Assembly (NCBI RefSeq): GCF_001512285.1
Contig: NZ_LNUV01000003.1
Span: 161,540 to 225,539, forward strand
Source: Arthrobacter sp. EpRS71
Lineage (GTDB): Bacteria > Actinomycetota > Actinomycetes > Actinomycetales > Micrococcaceae
Length of the DNA stretch: 64,000 nucleotides
Direction of reading: 5' to 3'
Shown: positions 28,149-36,976 of the stretch, piece after piece
Numbering within the stretch: the first letter of the stretch is position 1
Layout: each line of letters starts with the position of its first letter
The notes under the pieces: generated by a model
What the model saw: the letters and a program-made list of their open reading frames with translations, nothing else
Told to the model about the DNA's origin: nothing
Databases searched by the model: none
Program-made: the position numbers and the translations under genes

Positions 28149-28299
28149 ATATCGACTTTAGTCCCGAGGACCCGCCAACGCGACCTCATGTCCTGCACCG
28201 CGCCGCGTGGCTTGATACTGCGAAGAGTTGCAGCGTCCATCCTGCGGTGAGTTAGTGAGGCACGGGCGATCAATGCACAATGTCCGTGCCCAATGGCGC

Positions 28300-28305
28300 T
28301 AATCT
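28300..28305 (+). promoter_or_regulatory. -10 hexamer of DUF3499 gene
   Basis: TAATCT ends 8 nt before the GTG at 28314. It overlaps the alternative reading from ATG 28293, which argues against that longer start. Confidence 0.5.
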
Positions 28306-28313
28306 GGGATGTT

Positions 28314-28691
28314 GTGGGTGCCATTCGTCAATGTTCAAGATCAGCCTGCCGCCAGTCCGCGGTGGCCACTTTGACGTACGTGTACGCAGAGTCAACCGCA
28401 GTGCTGGGGCCTCTGGCCACTTATGCGGAACCACATGCCTATGATCTTTGTTCGCAGCATGCCGAGTCCCTCACGGTTCCGCGGGGCTGGGAAGTCCTGC
28501 GTTTGGCCATGCCCACGACGCCGCAGGAGCCAGGCCCGGATGATTTGCTGGCACTTGCCAACGCCGTCCGGGAGGCTGCCTCGGCCACCACCGAGACTCC
28601 TGCCCGGCAAAGCCATGCGCAGATGGAGCCGCCCGCCGGTACCGAGGGCACCCGGCGAGGGCATCTGCGTATCCTCCGCGAACCTTCCTGA
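28314..28691 (+). CDS. DUF3499 family protein
   Basis: A 125-residue actinobacterial DUF3499 protein, function unknown, regularly found near whiB2 and manA. The N-terminus has a Cys pair (IRQCSRSACRQSAVATLTYV) and a later Cys/His cluster in HAYDLCSQHAESL, suggesting a small zinc-binding module. The conserved STAVLGPLATYAEPHAYDLC block is intact; the C-terminal 45 residues look disordered. The GTG at 28314 is chosen because it gives the usual family N-terminus and lies just after a -10 hexamer. Confidence 0.88.
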   Translation: MGAIRQCSRSACRQSAVATLTYVYAESTAVLGPLATYAEPHAYDLCSQHAESLTVPRGWEVLRLAMPTTPQEPGPDDLLALANAVREAASATTETPARQSHAQMEPPAGTEGTRRGHLRILREPS

Positions 28692-28834
28692 CCCGCCCCT
28701 CAGCGCCCGGATTCGCGGGCAGTGGACGCAATTCGTCGTCGGGATCAAAACACATTCTCCGTGCGCGGTAGTCTGGAATCTGCAGATATATCCGCCAGCG
28801 GCGCCATGCCGGCGCCACCCAGGGAGCATCATTC

Positions 28835-29053
28835 ATGCCAAAGGTCAGTCCTGAACTGTTGTCCATCCTGCGCTGCCCCGTAACGGGTTCACCGCTGGTC
28901 CAAGAGGGCGATGAGTTGGTTTCCACCGATGCCGCTGCGGACGGCGAAAAGCTCCGCTACACCATTGAGGACGGCATCCCGTTGCTCCTGCCACCGGAAC
29001 TGCTGGCGGCCGCCAACGCGGCAACCTCGGGCCAGCACGATTCCAAGGCCTGA
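28835..29053 (+). CDS. Trm112-like / UPF0434 small protein
   Basis: A 72-residue Trm112-family protein. In other organisms this fold binds and stabilises SAM-dependent methyltransferases. The conserved LLSILRCPVTGSPL at the start and YTIEDGIPLLLPPE near the middle are present. Only one of the zinc-binding cysteines is kept, as in other bacterial UPF0434 members. GGGAG lies about 9 nt before the ATG. It is 45 nt upstream of ahcY and probably co-transcribed with it, which fits a link to methylation, though this is inference. Confidence 0.85.
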   Translation: MPKVSPELLSILRCPVTGSPLVQEGDELVSTDAAADGEKLRYTIEDGIPLLLPPELLAAANAATSGQHDSKA

Positions 29054-29098
29054 CGCGCTTCCTCTCACCACATCCGCACGGTACCCCTAAGGACTTCC

Positions 29099-30577
29099 AT
29101 GACTTTTGACTTCAAAGTGGCTGACATCACTCTCGCGGAGGCCGGCCGCCACCAGATCCGTCTTGCCGAGCACGAAATGCCGGGCCTCATGTCGCTCCGC
29201 GCGGAGTTCGGTGCCTCGCAGCCGCTCAAGGGTGCACGGATCGCCGGGTCCCTGCACATGACGGTACAAACCGCCGTGCTCATCGAGACCCTCACTGCCT
29301 TGGGCGCGGAAGTTCGCTGGGCCTCCTGCAACATCTTCTCCACCCAGGACGAAGCCGCTGCCGCCGTCGTCGTCGGCAAGGGCACCCCGGAGAACCCGCA
29401 GGGTGTCCCGGTGTTCGCGTGGAAGGGCGAAACCCTTGAGGAGTACTGGTGGACTGCGGAGCAGATCCTCACCTGGCCCGGCGCTGACGCCAACCCGGAG
29501 TTGGGTCCCAACATGATTCTCGACGACGGCGGCGACGCCACGCTGCTGCTGCACAAGGGCGTCGAATTCGAAGCCGCAGGGGCCGTGCCCACCGCCACCG
29601 GGGAAGATCCGGAAGAGTACGTCCTCATCCTGGACCTCCTGCGCAGGACCCTTGCCGCTGATCCGCAGAAGTGGACCCGCCTGGCTGCCCGCATCGAAGG
29701 TGTCACCGAGGAAACCACCACCGGTGTGCACCGCCTTTACCAGCTCGCGGAGCAGGGCAAGCTGCTGTTCCCGGCCATCAACGTCAACGACTCCGTGACC
29801 AAGAGCAAGTTCGATAACAAGTACGGCATCCGGCACTCCCTGCCGGATGGCATCAACAGGGCCACGGACGTCCTCATGGGCGGCAAGGTTGCGGTTGTGT
29901 GCGGCTACGGCGACGTCGGCAAGGGCGCCGCTGAAGCGCTGCGCGGTCAGGGCTCACGCGTCATCGTCACCGAGATTGACCCCATTTGTGCGCTCCAGGC
30001 TGCGATGGACGGCTACCAGGTGGCCAAGCTGGAGACGGTGCTCGCCCAAGGTGACATCTTCATCACCACCACGGGCAACAAGGACGTCATCATGGCCGAG
30101 CACATGCTGGGCATGAAGAACAAAGCAATCGTGGGAAACATCGGCCACTTCGACAACGAGATCGACATCGCCGGGCTGGCCAAGATTCCCGGCGTCAAGA
30201 AGGTTGAGATCAAGCCGCAGGTCCACGAGTGGGTGTTCGAGGCAGGCACTGATTCGGAGCGTTCCATCATTGTGCTGTCCGAGGGCAGGTTGCTCAACCT
30301 GGGCAACGCTACTGGCCACCCGTCGTTCGTGATGAGCAACTCCTTCGCCAACCAGACCATTGCGCAGATTGAACTCTGGACCAAGAAAGACCAGCCCGCT
30401 GGAGAGCGCGAGTACCAGAACCAGGTCTACGTCCTCCCCAAGATCCTTGATGAGAAGGTTGCGCGCCTCCACTTGGATGCTTTGGGCGTTGAGCTGACGG
30501 AACTGAGCAAGGATCAGGCTGATTACCTCGATCTTGACGTTGCAGGGCCGTACAAGCCGGAGCACTACCGCTACTAG
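29099..30577 (+). CDS. ahcY: Adenosylhomocysteinase
   Basis: A 492-residue S-adenosyl-L-homocysteine hydrolase that splits SAH to adenosine and homocysteine, keeping methylation reactions going. Visible parts are the substrate-binding N-terminus ([20 protein letters not shown]), [20 protein letters not shown] with the catalytic Lys-Asp, and the NAD-binding loop [29 protein letters not shown] and the C-terminal [20 protein letters not shown] with HYRY also match. Length matches the long, insertion-bearing actinobacterial form. AAGGA precedes the ATG, and a strong terminator follows. Confidence 0.98.
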   Translation: MTFDFKVADITLAEAGRHQIRLAEHEMPGLMSLRAEFGASQPLKGARIAGSLHMTVQTAVLIETLTALGAEVRWASCNIFSTQDEAAAAVVVGKGTPENPQGVPVFAWKGETLEEYWWTAEQILTWPGADANPELGPNMILDDGGDATLLLHKGVEFEAAGAVPTATGEDPEEYVLILDLLRRTLAADPQKWTRLAARIEGVTEETTTGVHRLYQLAEQGKLLFPAINVNDSVTKSKFDNKYGIRHSLPDGINRATDVLMGGKVAVVCGYGDVGKGAAEALRGQGSRVIVTEIDPICALQAAMDGYQVAKLETVLAQGDIFITTTGNKDVIMAEHMLGMKNKAIVGNIGHFDNEIDIAGLAKIPGVKKVEIKPQVHEWVFEAGTDSERSIIVLSEGRLLNLGNATGHPSFVMSNSFANQTIAQIELWTKKDQPAGEREYQNQVYVLPKILDEKVARLHLDALGVELTELSKDQADYLDLDVAGPYKPEHYRY

Positions 30578-30619
30578 GCTTCGCTGTTTGCCGGTGCCGG
30601 CACTACCCAAATCGATGGC

Positions 30620-30656
30620 GAAAGGCCGGACGCGCGACCAGCGCGTCCGGCCTTTC
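30620..30656 (+). terminator. Terminator of ahcY
   Basis: A perfect 16-bp stem (30620-30635 with 30641-30656) with a 5-nt loop, 42 nt after the ahcY stop. It ends just before the -10 of the next gene (30660). Confidence 0.85.
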
Positions 30657-30659
30657 GGC

Positions 30660-30665
30660 TAGAAT
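30660..30665 (+). promoter_or_regulatory. -10 hexamer of L,D-transpeptidase gene
   Basis: TAGAAT predicts a transcription start near 30672 and a leader of about 25 nt to the ATG at 30697. It argues against the ATG at 30679, which would have almost no leader and no ribosome binding site. Confidence 0.5.
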
Positions 30666-30696
30666 TGGGTGTTCAGTAATGCTTGCGGGGGACAGG

Positions 30697-31929
30697 ATGA
30701 CGGGAACCATGACGGAAGTCGCCACACGGAAAAAGGGCAAGATCCTTGCCATCATAGGAGTCTGCGCAGCACTTGTGGTGGGCGGAATCGGCGTGGTCAC
30801 GGTGCCCGGACTGCTGGCAGGCTCTCCGCAAGGAGCGGCCGTAGCGCCCTCGCCTGCTCCCACTGTGGAGGCCAAACCCGTGGAGTTGGGCATCACCCCG
30901 CTGGATGGCGCCGTGGAGTGGAACCCCGTAGTGGGCCCCCAGATCAAGGCGGTCAACGGCACGCTGAAGGATGTCATCCTGACGCCGGTAGGCGGCGGCG
31001 AGTCCGTTCAGGGACAGACCAGCCCGGACGGCAGCACCTGGACCACGCTGGAAGTCCTGAAGTTCAAGACACAGTACAGCTTTGCCTTCACCGTAGTGGA
31101 CACCGCGGGCAAGGAGACCAAGAAGTCCCAGACGTTCACCACGGTTTCGGCCGCCTACGAGGCGGACGCGTCCATTTACCCCCGCAACGGCACCGTAGCG
31201 GGCTCCGGGCAGCCCATTGAAATCAACTTCAGCGAGCCCGTTGTAGACAAAGTGGCCATGGAGAAGCGGGTTGCCATCACCGTTTCGTCCGGCCAACCCG
31301 TGGCGTGGCACTGGTACTCGGACAAAAAGGTCAGGATCCGTCCTGAGGCCTTCTGGGTTTCCGGCACTACCGTTACCGTGGACATGAAGCTGCTGGGCGT
31401 TGACTTTGGCAACAAGATGATCGGCAACGGGGATGTCGTTTCCACGTTTACCACCGGCCCGCAGCGTATTGCCGTAGTGGATGACAAAACCAAGACCATG
31501 AATGTTTACTCAGATGGCCAGTTGGTTCACACGGCCCCCGTTTCCTTGGGCGGGGAAGATTGGCTTTCGCCGACCGGGTACGCGGTCATCATGGAGCAGG
31601 AACGCCACTCCAACTTCAACGCCGGCACCATTGGGCTCAAACCCGGAGACAAGGGTTACTACCCGCCTCTCGTGGTGGAGTATGCCAACCGACTGACGTG
31701 GTCCGGTGTCTATGTGCACCAAGCCCTCGAGGCAGCCTGGAGCTCCATTGGAGTGGCCAATGTCTCCCACGGCTGCGTGGGTCTGCTCCCTGCGGATGCC
31801 GCATGGTTCTTCAACAACATGAAGACCGGAGACGTCGTCCAGATCCTCAACACGGGAGCGCCGGCAGTGGAACCGCTGGAAGGCTTCGGGGACTGGAACA
31901 TCCCCTGGGCGAGCTACGCTCAGCGCTAG
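30697..31929 (+). CDS. L,D-transpeptidase with Ig-like domains
   Basis: A 410-residue extracytoplasmic L,D-transpeptidase that forms 3-3 peptidoglycan cross-links. One membrane anchor (ILAIIGVCAALVVGGIGVVTV) near residue 17 is followed by two Ig-like domains, as in mycobacterial LdtMt2 and similar proteins. The YkuD catalytic domain in the last third contains the HQALEAAW stretch and the catalytic Cys in VSHGCVGLLPADA. The Arg usual after SHGCV is Gly here. The ATG at 30697 has GGGGGA 4 nt upstream. Standing alone, it has its own promoter and a terminator before it. Confidence 0.93.
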   Translation: MTGTMTEVATRKKGKILAIIGVCAALVVGGIGVVTVPGLLAGSPQGAAVAPSPAPTVEAKPVELGITPLDGAVEWNPVVGPQIKAVNGTLKDVILTPVGGGESVQGQTSPDGSTWTTLEVLKFKTQYSFAFTVVDTAGKETKKSQTFTTVSAAYEADASIYPRNGTVAGSGQPIEINFSEPVVDKVAMEKRVAITVSSGQPVAWHWYSDKKVRIRPEAFWVSGTTVTVDMKLLGVDFGNKMIGNGDVVSTFTTGPQRIAVVDDKTKTMNVYSDGQLVHTAPVSLGGEDWLSPTGYAVIMEQERHSNFNAGTIGLKPGDKGYYPPLVVEYANRLTWSGVYVHQALEAAWSSIGVANVSHGCVGLLPADAAWFFNNMKTGDVVQILNTGAPAVEPLEGFGDWNIPWASYAQR

Positions 31930-32116
31930 GCTTCCTGTTAAGATCGTTGCAGTGATTCTTACCTGCGCGCTTTGACCCCTCTCTCCAGCGCTGACACCAC
32001 GTCGGCCCTGCTCTTTGTGCTGCCCTCCACGGTGATCACGGGTGTCCCTGAAGGGAACCCGCTCATGGGTTCCCCGGCTCTTTCCCCCGGACCCTTTCTC
32101 TTCACCTGGAGCACGC

Positions 32117-32938
32117 ATGACCATTTCACCAAGCCTCAGCCCCGACTGCGGCAACTGTTTTGCCCTGTGCTGTACTGCGCTCGGATTCGCCCGATCCGCT
32201 GACTTCGCGATCGACAAGCCTGCCGCTTCGCCGTGCCCGAACATGGCGGACGACTTCTCCTGCACCATCCACCAACGCCTCAGGCCCCGGGGCTTCCGTG
32301 GATGCACGGTCTTTGATTGTTTCGGCGCCGGCCAAGTGGTGTCCCAACACACCTTCGCCGGAACCAGTTGGACACAGGACCCGTCCTCCAAGTCCTCGAT
32401 GTTCGTCGTATTCAAAATAGTCAGGCAACTCCACGAGATGCTCTGGTACCTTGCCGATGCCAGGCAACGGACCTTCGATCCCGAGCTCGCGGCCGCGGCG
32501 GAGCAGCTGTCCGAGGCCATAGCCGCCACCGCCCAAGGCGACGCGTCCACGGTCCTGGCCGCCGACGTCGAAACACTCCACGGAGAGGTCCGGGCGCTCC
32601 TGATGGAGATCAGCGAAGACGCCCGCGCTTCCTACGGCGCCGACGACCGGCAAACCTTCGACGGCGGCCTCCAGCCAAGTGCCGACCTGATGGGCGCCAA
32701 CCTTGCGAACCAGCGCCTCTGCGGATCAGATCTCCGTGGCGCATACCTGATCGGAGCAAACCTGAGCGGCAGCGACCTCACCGCCGTGGACCTTCTGGGA
32801 GCTGACCTGCGCGGAGCACAACTCCACGGAGCGGATCTCTCCAAGGCGCTTTACCTGACCCAACCCCAGATCAACGCCGCCGAAGGAGACCGCACCACAC
32901 TCCTACCCCCACAACTCACCAAACCGGATCACTGGTAG
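32117..32938 (+). CDS. Cys-rich pentapeptide-repeat protein
   Basis: A 273-residue protein with two parts. The N-terminal 85 residues are rich in Cys: CGNCFALCC at residues 11-19, then SPCPNM, SCTIHQRLR and GCTVFDCFGAGQ. This spacing recalls the CxxCxxCC metal-chelating domains and suggests a bound metal or cluster. The middle is helical. The C-terminal part has pentapeptide repeats (ADLMGANLANQRLCGSDLRG, then GANLSGSDLTAVDLLGADLRG-like turns) forming a right-handed beta-helix. GGAG lies 7 nt before the ATG. Such repeat proteins can mimic DNA or bind gyrase, but that is not shown here. Function unknown. Confidence 0.85.
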   Translation: MTISPSLSPDCGNCFALCCTALGFARSADFAIDKPAASPCPNMADDFSCTIHQRLRPRGFRGCTVFDCFGAGQVVSQHTFAGTSWTQDPSSKSSMFVVFKIVRQLHEMLWYLADARQRTFDPELAAAAEQLSEAIAATAQGDASTVLAADVETLHGEVRALLMEISEDARASYGADDRQTFDGGLQPSADLMGANLANQRLCGSDLRGAYLIGANLSGSDLTAVDLLGADLRGAQLHGADLSKALYLTQPQINAAEGDRTTLLPPQLTKPDHW

Positions 32939-33050
32939 TAAAACTTCCCCAGTTAGCGGCTGGTGGACGGCATCCGGCAGCCTGCGTCTAAGCGAAGAAT
33001 GAGCGAGCAGGCAGAGGATGTCGGCCATCGGCCGATCGCCGGGCCAAGTT

Positions 33051-33854
33051 TCAGGCTTCAGTGAACGGCAACTTCCTGAGTCGCTCGCCTATGGTGGCGT
33101 TCCGCTGTTCGGCTTGGCGCAGTCGGGTGAGTTCGCGGTTGCGCCGTTCCCCGAGGACTGCGCCGATGTAGTCTTCGGGGATGGTGCCGGCCGGCGGGGG
33201 AGGGGCCACGTACCGGGCGAGTTCAGATGCGAGCGAGGCCGCCATATTGATGCGCGACGCCGGTGCCATGAGGTAGGCCTGCTGCACGAAAGTTCCGGCT
33301 CGCCGGGCGGTGGCATCCGGTACCCTGCCGATGTCCGCCATGGCCACCCATGTTTGCAGGTGGTGCGGGGCCATGGGCATGATGCGGGGTTTTGAGGGAA
33401 CGCGTTGCCGGAGGGAGTAGGTACCTGCAACGATGTCGCCGAGGCGCTTGGATTTGTCGTTGAAAAGTGCCACGCCGATTGCGAGTCCGCCGAAGGTCAT
33501 GTAGATCTCCAGGAAGCCGAGGAGCCCGCGGATGAGGGCGTGCCGGAAGCGGATGGACCCGCCGTCGTCGCGGACTATGCGCAGCCCTGTTGCGAGCTTT
33601 CCCAGCGAGCGTCCGCGGGTCAGGGTCTCCACAGTGACGGGAACGATGACCACGGAGAACACAACGCTGCTGAGGATCAGCGCTTGGATGGCGGCGTCGT
33701 CAAGGTCCCGGGAGGCTGCACTGATGAGGAGGATCAGGAGTATGGCCAGGACCACCTGGGAGATGACATCCAGGATGAGTCCCAGTGCCCGCGCTGCAAA
33801 GGAAGCGGGGCGAAGCTCGAGGACCACTGCCTCGCCTGTGATGATTGAACTCAT
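33051..33854 (-). CDS. RDD-family membrane protein
   Basis: A 267-residue RDD-family protein with about three membrane spans and unknown function. The family mark RPASFAARALGLILDVISQV carries the first Arg and Asp. GRSLGKLATGLRIVRDDGG and FNDKSKRLGDIVAGTYSLRQR give the other conserved residues. About 110 residues after the last span are cytoplasmic and Arg/Ala-rich. The ATG at 33854 follows a GGGGGCGG stretch. It is divergent from the SpoIIM-domain gene, and this RDD/SpoIIM pairing is common in actinobacteria, often near moxR-DUF58 genes, which lie 14 kb away here. Confidence 0.88.
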   Translation of the reverse strand: MSSIITGEAVVLELRPASFAARALGLILDVISQVVLAILLILLISAASRDLDDAAIQALILSSVVFSVVIVPVTVETLTRGRSLGKLATGLRIVRDDGGSIRFRHALIRGLLGFLEIYMTFGGLAIGVALFNDKSKRLGDIVAGTYSLRQRVPSKPRIMPMAPHHLQTWVAMADIGRVPDATARRAGTFVQQAYLMAPASRINMAASLASELARYVAPPPPAGTIPEDYIGAVLGERRNRELTRLRQAEQRNATIGERLRKLPFTEA

Positions 33855-33949
33855 GCCGCCCCCAAGTTTTGCCAATTCCGTGGGCGCTTTGAGTGCCCGC
33901 ACCAACGAGTCTAGCGGCGGCGGGCTGACCACACGGTGGAGACAGGCGC

Positions 33950-33955
33950 TAGGGT
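33950..33955 (+). promoter_or_regulatory. -10 hexamer of leaderless SpoIIM-domain gene
   Basis: TAGGGT ends 6 nt before the GTG at 33962. Confidence 0.55.
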
Positions 33956-33961
33956 GGTGCC

Positions 33962-34957
33962 GTGGACATCGATGCCTTCTCGGCCGTACATGAGGACAAA
34001 TGGTCCCGGCTTCATTTCCTGGCGCATAAGCGCAGGTTGACGGGTGCCGAGGCGGACGAACTTCTGCGCCTTTACCAGACGGTGTCCGGGCACCTTTCCC
34101 TGATCCGTTCCGTGGCGCCGGAGACGGGATTGTCCGCATCCTTGTCTGCAGCTCTGGCCCAGGCACGGACGCGGTTCACCGGGGCCCGCTCGAATTTCAT
34201 GGAGGATCTGGCGCGGTTTTTCGTCATTTCACTTCCCGCGGCGTTCTTTCGGATCAGGTGGTTGACCCTGTGGTGCGGGGTTGCCTTTGTCCTGGTGGCG
34301 GGTGCATATGCTCTGTGGATTGGCACCTCACCGGAGGCGTTGAGGGCGGTGGCCTCCAGTGACGCCAGAGTGCAGCAGTACGTGGAGGAAGACTTCATTG
34401 ACTACTATTCCGAGAACCCTGCGGCTTCCTTCGCCGGAGCGGTGTGGACAAACAACGCCTGGATCTCCGCCCAGGCCGTCGCCTTCGGCGTCACTGGATT
34501 TTGGGTGCCCTACATCCTGTTCTTGAACGCGCAGGGGCTGGGAATCGCGGCGGGGCTCTTCCTTGCAACCGGGAAGATGGACATTTTCTTCAGCTACATC
34601 CTTCCGCACGGCCTTATGGAACTCACGGCCGTCTTTATAGCCTGTGCTGCGGGACTCAAGATTTTCTGGGCCATGGTGCGGCCGGGCCCGAGGACGAGGC
34701 TGCAGGCTGTGGCCGATGAAGGCCGTTCGCTGATCACCATTGCCATGGGGTTGGTCCTTGTCCTGCTGGTCTCGGGCATCGTGGAAGGCTTTGTCACGCC
34801 GAGCCCACTCCCGGTATGGGCCAAGATCACTATTGGCGCGTTGGTTTTGGCTGGCTACTGGGTGTACACCCTGGTCCTTGGCGGGAAGGCAGTCCGCGCG
34901 GGCGTCACGGGAGACATGGATGCCAACGACGCCGGATATCGCAGCATCGCAGCGTAG
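33962..34957 (+). CDS. Stage II sporulation protein M (SpoIIM) domain membrane protein
   Basis: A 331-residue membrane protein with a SpoIIM domain. The soluble N-terminus includes LAHKRRLTGAEADELLRLYQ. Five or so spans follow, among them the family core WTNNAWISAQAVAFGVTGFW and LPHGLMELTAVFIACAAGL. Sporulation is not implied: the family is wide-spread in non-sporing actinobacteria with an RDD protein partner, as here. The GTG start at 33962 lies 6 nt after TAGGGT, indicating leaderless translation. Function unknown, probably envelope-related. Confidence 0.88.
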   Translation: MDIDAFSAVHEDKWSRLHFLAHKRRLTGAEADELLRLYQTVSGHLSLIRSVAPETGLSASLSAALAQARTRFTGARSNFMEDLARFFVISLPAAFFRIRWLTLWCGVAFVLVAGAYALWIGTSPEALRAVASSDARVQQYVEEDFIDYYSENPAASFAGAVWTNNAWISAQAVAFGVTGFWVPYILFLNAQGLGIAAGLFLATGKMDIFFSYILPHGLMELTAVFIACAAGLKIFWAMVRPGPRTRLQAVADEGRSLITIAMGLVLVLLVSGIVEGFVTPSPLPVWAKITIGALVLAGYWVYTLVLGGKAVRAGVTGDMDANDAGYRSIAA

Positions 34958-35096
34958 AGCTTACAGTTACGTTTCAATCTGGCCGCAGCCGGGGTGGCAC
35001 CGCGTGTCTGTGTGAGGCCGGGCGGTAGGCTCGAATGCAGACAAGAGAGCCGGTAGCAAGCAATCGCCGGTGGATGCCTACGGAAGTGAAACCGCT

Positions 35097-36266
35097 GTGA
35101 GCGACAAGAGCCCAAAACCACAAGAACCGGACACGGACGTCCATGAGGACCCCAACGAACCGGCCTTCGACTGGATGAAGCCGAAGACGTCCGGTGGCTC
35201 TACCGAGGCCACTCCCGCAGCGAGCACCGGAGCCACGCCTGTGGCAGCAAAATCGGCAGCGACTCCTTCAACTGCGACGCCCGCCAACGGCCAGCCGGAG
35301 AGCCGCGCTGACCGCAAAGCTGCTGAGGCCGCTGATACCGGCACTGAAACTCCGTTGTTCGCCGACACCCTTGCGGAGGCGTCCACCACCAAGGCGTCGC
35401 CGCACTATTCGGAACCTTTGCCGACGTCGGCTCTTCAGATTCGTCCGCCGGACGACGAAGTGGCGCGACGAAATGCCGAACGAGAGCAGGCAGCAAAAGT
35501 GAAGCCGATCGGCCCACGGATTTTCCAGGTGCTGCTGGCTGTTTTCTACCCCGTCATTCTCTTGGTGCTCGCTGTTCGGGCTGTCACCAGTCCGCTGTTC
35601 CTGTGGGTGGAATACAACCGTCCGGGTTTCCCCGGCGACGGATATGGCTTCAGCACTGATGACCGCATGACGTACGGTTCGTACGCCGTGGACTACCTCA
35701 GCAACTGGGCTGGTCCGCGCTATCTGGGAGGCTTGGTCAACCAGGACGGGGAGAAGCTCTTCACGGACAGCGAAGTCTCCCATATGGCCGACGTGAAGCT
35801 GGTCATCCTGTCCTCCTTTGGGGCAGGTCTCCTGCTGATCATCCTCAGCATCATCGCCATCCTGTATCTGCGCAAGCGAAGCAATGGCGGGATCCGGCGA
35901 GGTCTGTTTGCCGGTTCAATCGTCACGTTGGTCATCATCATTGGTCTCACAGTCCTGGCTGCCCTGAGCTGGCAGCAGTTCTTCACAGAGTTCCACCGGA
36001 TCTTCTTTGCCAATGGAACGTGGACCTTCTCGCTGGAAGACACGCTCATCCGGCTCTTCCCGGGCCAGTTCTGGATTGACGCGGGCATCGTGATCGGCGC
36101 TCTGGTGTTCTTTGCAGCGACGCTGACGTTCATCTTCACGTGGCCCACCAAGCGGCGTCGTGGCCTTGCGGACAAGCAGGAGGCCGCGGACGAGGATGCA
36201 GAGGGTTCGGACGAAACGCCTGAGGATGCCAGCCTGTCCAAGGAACCAACAGACGCTTCACGCTAG
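35097..36266 (+). CDS. TIGR01906/DUF1461-type integral membrane protein
   Basis: A 389-residue membrane protein with a disordered, Thr/Ala/Pro-rich cytoplasmic N-terminus of about 135 residues. Four spans carry the DUF1461 features: YGFSTDDRMTYGSYAVDYL, LFTDSEVSHMADVKLVI and WQQFFTEFHRIFFANGTWTF followed by LIRLFPGQFW. The C-terminus is acidic. Function unknown. GTG 35097 is preferred (GGAAG 10 nt upstream); GTG 35070 in the same frame cannot be excluded. A likely -10 (TAGGCT) lies near 35027. It stands alone and is followed by a hairpin terminator. Confidence 0.82.
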   Translation: MSDKSPKPQEPDTDVHEDPNEPAFDWMKPKTSGGSTEATPAASTGATPVAAKSAATPSTATPANGQPESRADRKAAEAADTGTETPLFADTLAEASTTKASPHYSEPLPTSALQIRPPDDEVARRNAEREQAAKVKPIGPRIFQVLLAVFYPVILLVLAVRAVTSPLFLWVEYNRPGFPGDGYGFSTDDRMTYGSYAVDYLSNWAGPRYLGGLVNQDGEKLFTDSEVSHMADVKLVILSSFGAGLLLIILSIIAILYLRKRSNGGIRRGLFAGSIVTLVIIIGLTVLAALSWQQFFTEFHRIFFANGTWTFSLEDTLIRLFPGQFWIDAGIVIGALVFFAATLTFIFTWPTKRRRGLADKQEAADEDAEGSDETPEDASLSKEPTDASR

Positions 36267-36312
36267 TCGAGGCATCGTCCTGCTGGAAGGGCCGCACTTG
36301 CGTACTACAGCA

Positions 36313-36345
36313 GCAGAGGCGGTTTGTGGGACAAAGCGCCTCTGC
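36313..36345. terminator. Bidirectional hairpin terminator
   Basis: GCAGAGGCGGTTTGT (36313-36327) pairs with ACAAAGCGCCTCTGC (36331-36345) with one mismatch and a 3-nt loop, followed by TCTTTT. It lies between the convergent stops of the DUF1461 gene and the small membrane protein gene. Confidence 0.85.
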
Positions 36346-36349
36346 TCTT

Positions 36350-36820
36350 TTAGCTGGCTGACGCGGTAAGAAGCCTGATGAGGGTTTCGGGTTTGTCAGC
36401 GCTGGCTACGACGGTCTTGCCGTTCTTCATTTCGATATTGATCTCGGGACCGCCGACGAGGTAAGCGACCATGCCGGGCCCCATGTATCGAAATCCGTAG
36501 CCGCTGGGACCGGCCGCGTTGTCGGTGGTCACCGTTGCGATGTCATCCCTGGGCAACGTCCGTTTGAAGATGTCGCAGAAGGCGATCATGACGTTGTGCT
36601 GGTCGACCTTGACGGTGACTGTCATTAACGCGATGAATGAACCAGCTGTGGTGGTGACCAGCGGTACGAAGAGCACCTCGGGCGTGTTCTTCAGGATGGC
36701 CAGAACGAACAGCACAGGGCCGAGCGCAACCATCGCATAACCCACAATCCGCGGTACCAAGGTAGCCCGGACACGTGAATAGTAAAGCGCCGGTGTTGGT
36801 AGGCCTGATGGTGTTGCCAT
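36350..36820 (-). CDS. Small two-span membrane protein, hypothetical
   Basis: A 156-residue protein with two adjacent membrane spans (about residues 24-65) and a soluble C-terminal domain. Its strand pattern (VTVKVDQHNVMIAF, DDIATVTTDNAA, GGPEINIEMKNGKTVVASAD) suggests a PH-like fold as in bacterial PH-domain membrane proteins, by appearance only. AAGGGGGAA lies close before the ATG. Its upstream region holds three AATTAGGT motifs (36897-36926), so regulation is likely. Function unknown. Confidence 0.75.
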   Translation of the reverse strand: MATPSGLPTPALYYSRVRATLVPRIVGYAMVALGPVLFVLAILKNTPEVLFVPLVTTTAGSFIALMTVTVKVDQHNVMIAFCDIFKRTLPRDDIATVTTDNAAGPSGYGFRYMGPGMVAYLVGGPEINIEMKNGKTVVASADKPETLIRLLTASAS

Positions 36821-36896
36821 GAGTTCCCCCTTGAACGTGTGGTTCGTGAGGGCAACGCTACGGGCCGCACACGGACCCCTAGATAAGGGAACAGCG

Positions 36897-36926
36897 AATT
36901 AGGTGGCGATATGGACCTAATTAGGT
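36897..36926. promoter_or_regulatory. AATTAGGT repeat cluster, candidate operator
   Basis: AATTAGGT occurs at 36897-36904 and 36919-36926, and inverted as ACCTAATT at 36915-36922. The last two form the perfect 12-bp palindrome ACCTAATTAGGT. It lies 77-106 bp before the start at 36820, just upstream of a possible -10 (TTATCT). The shape fits a MarR-type site; the regulator is unknown. Confidence 0.55.
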
Positions 36927-36976
36927 GCTGAATTGATAGGGCTAGGTGGTGCTTTAGGGCGGCCTAGGTGGAGCCG

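Noticed and set aside
29054..29098. SAH riboswitch before ahcY
   Set aside because: The gap to the upstream Trm112-like gene is 45 nt, too short for the structure, and no matching sequence is seen.
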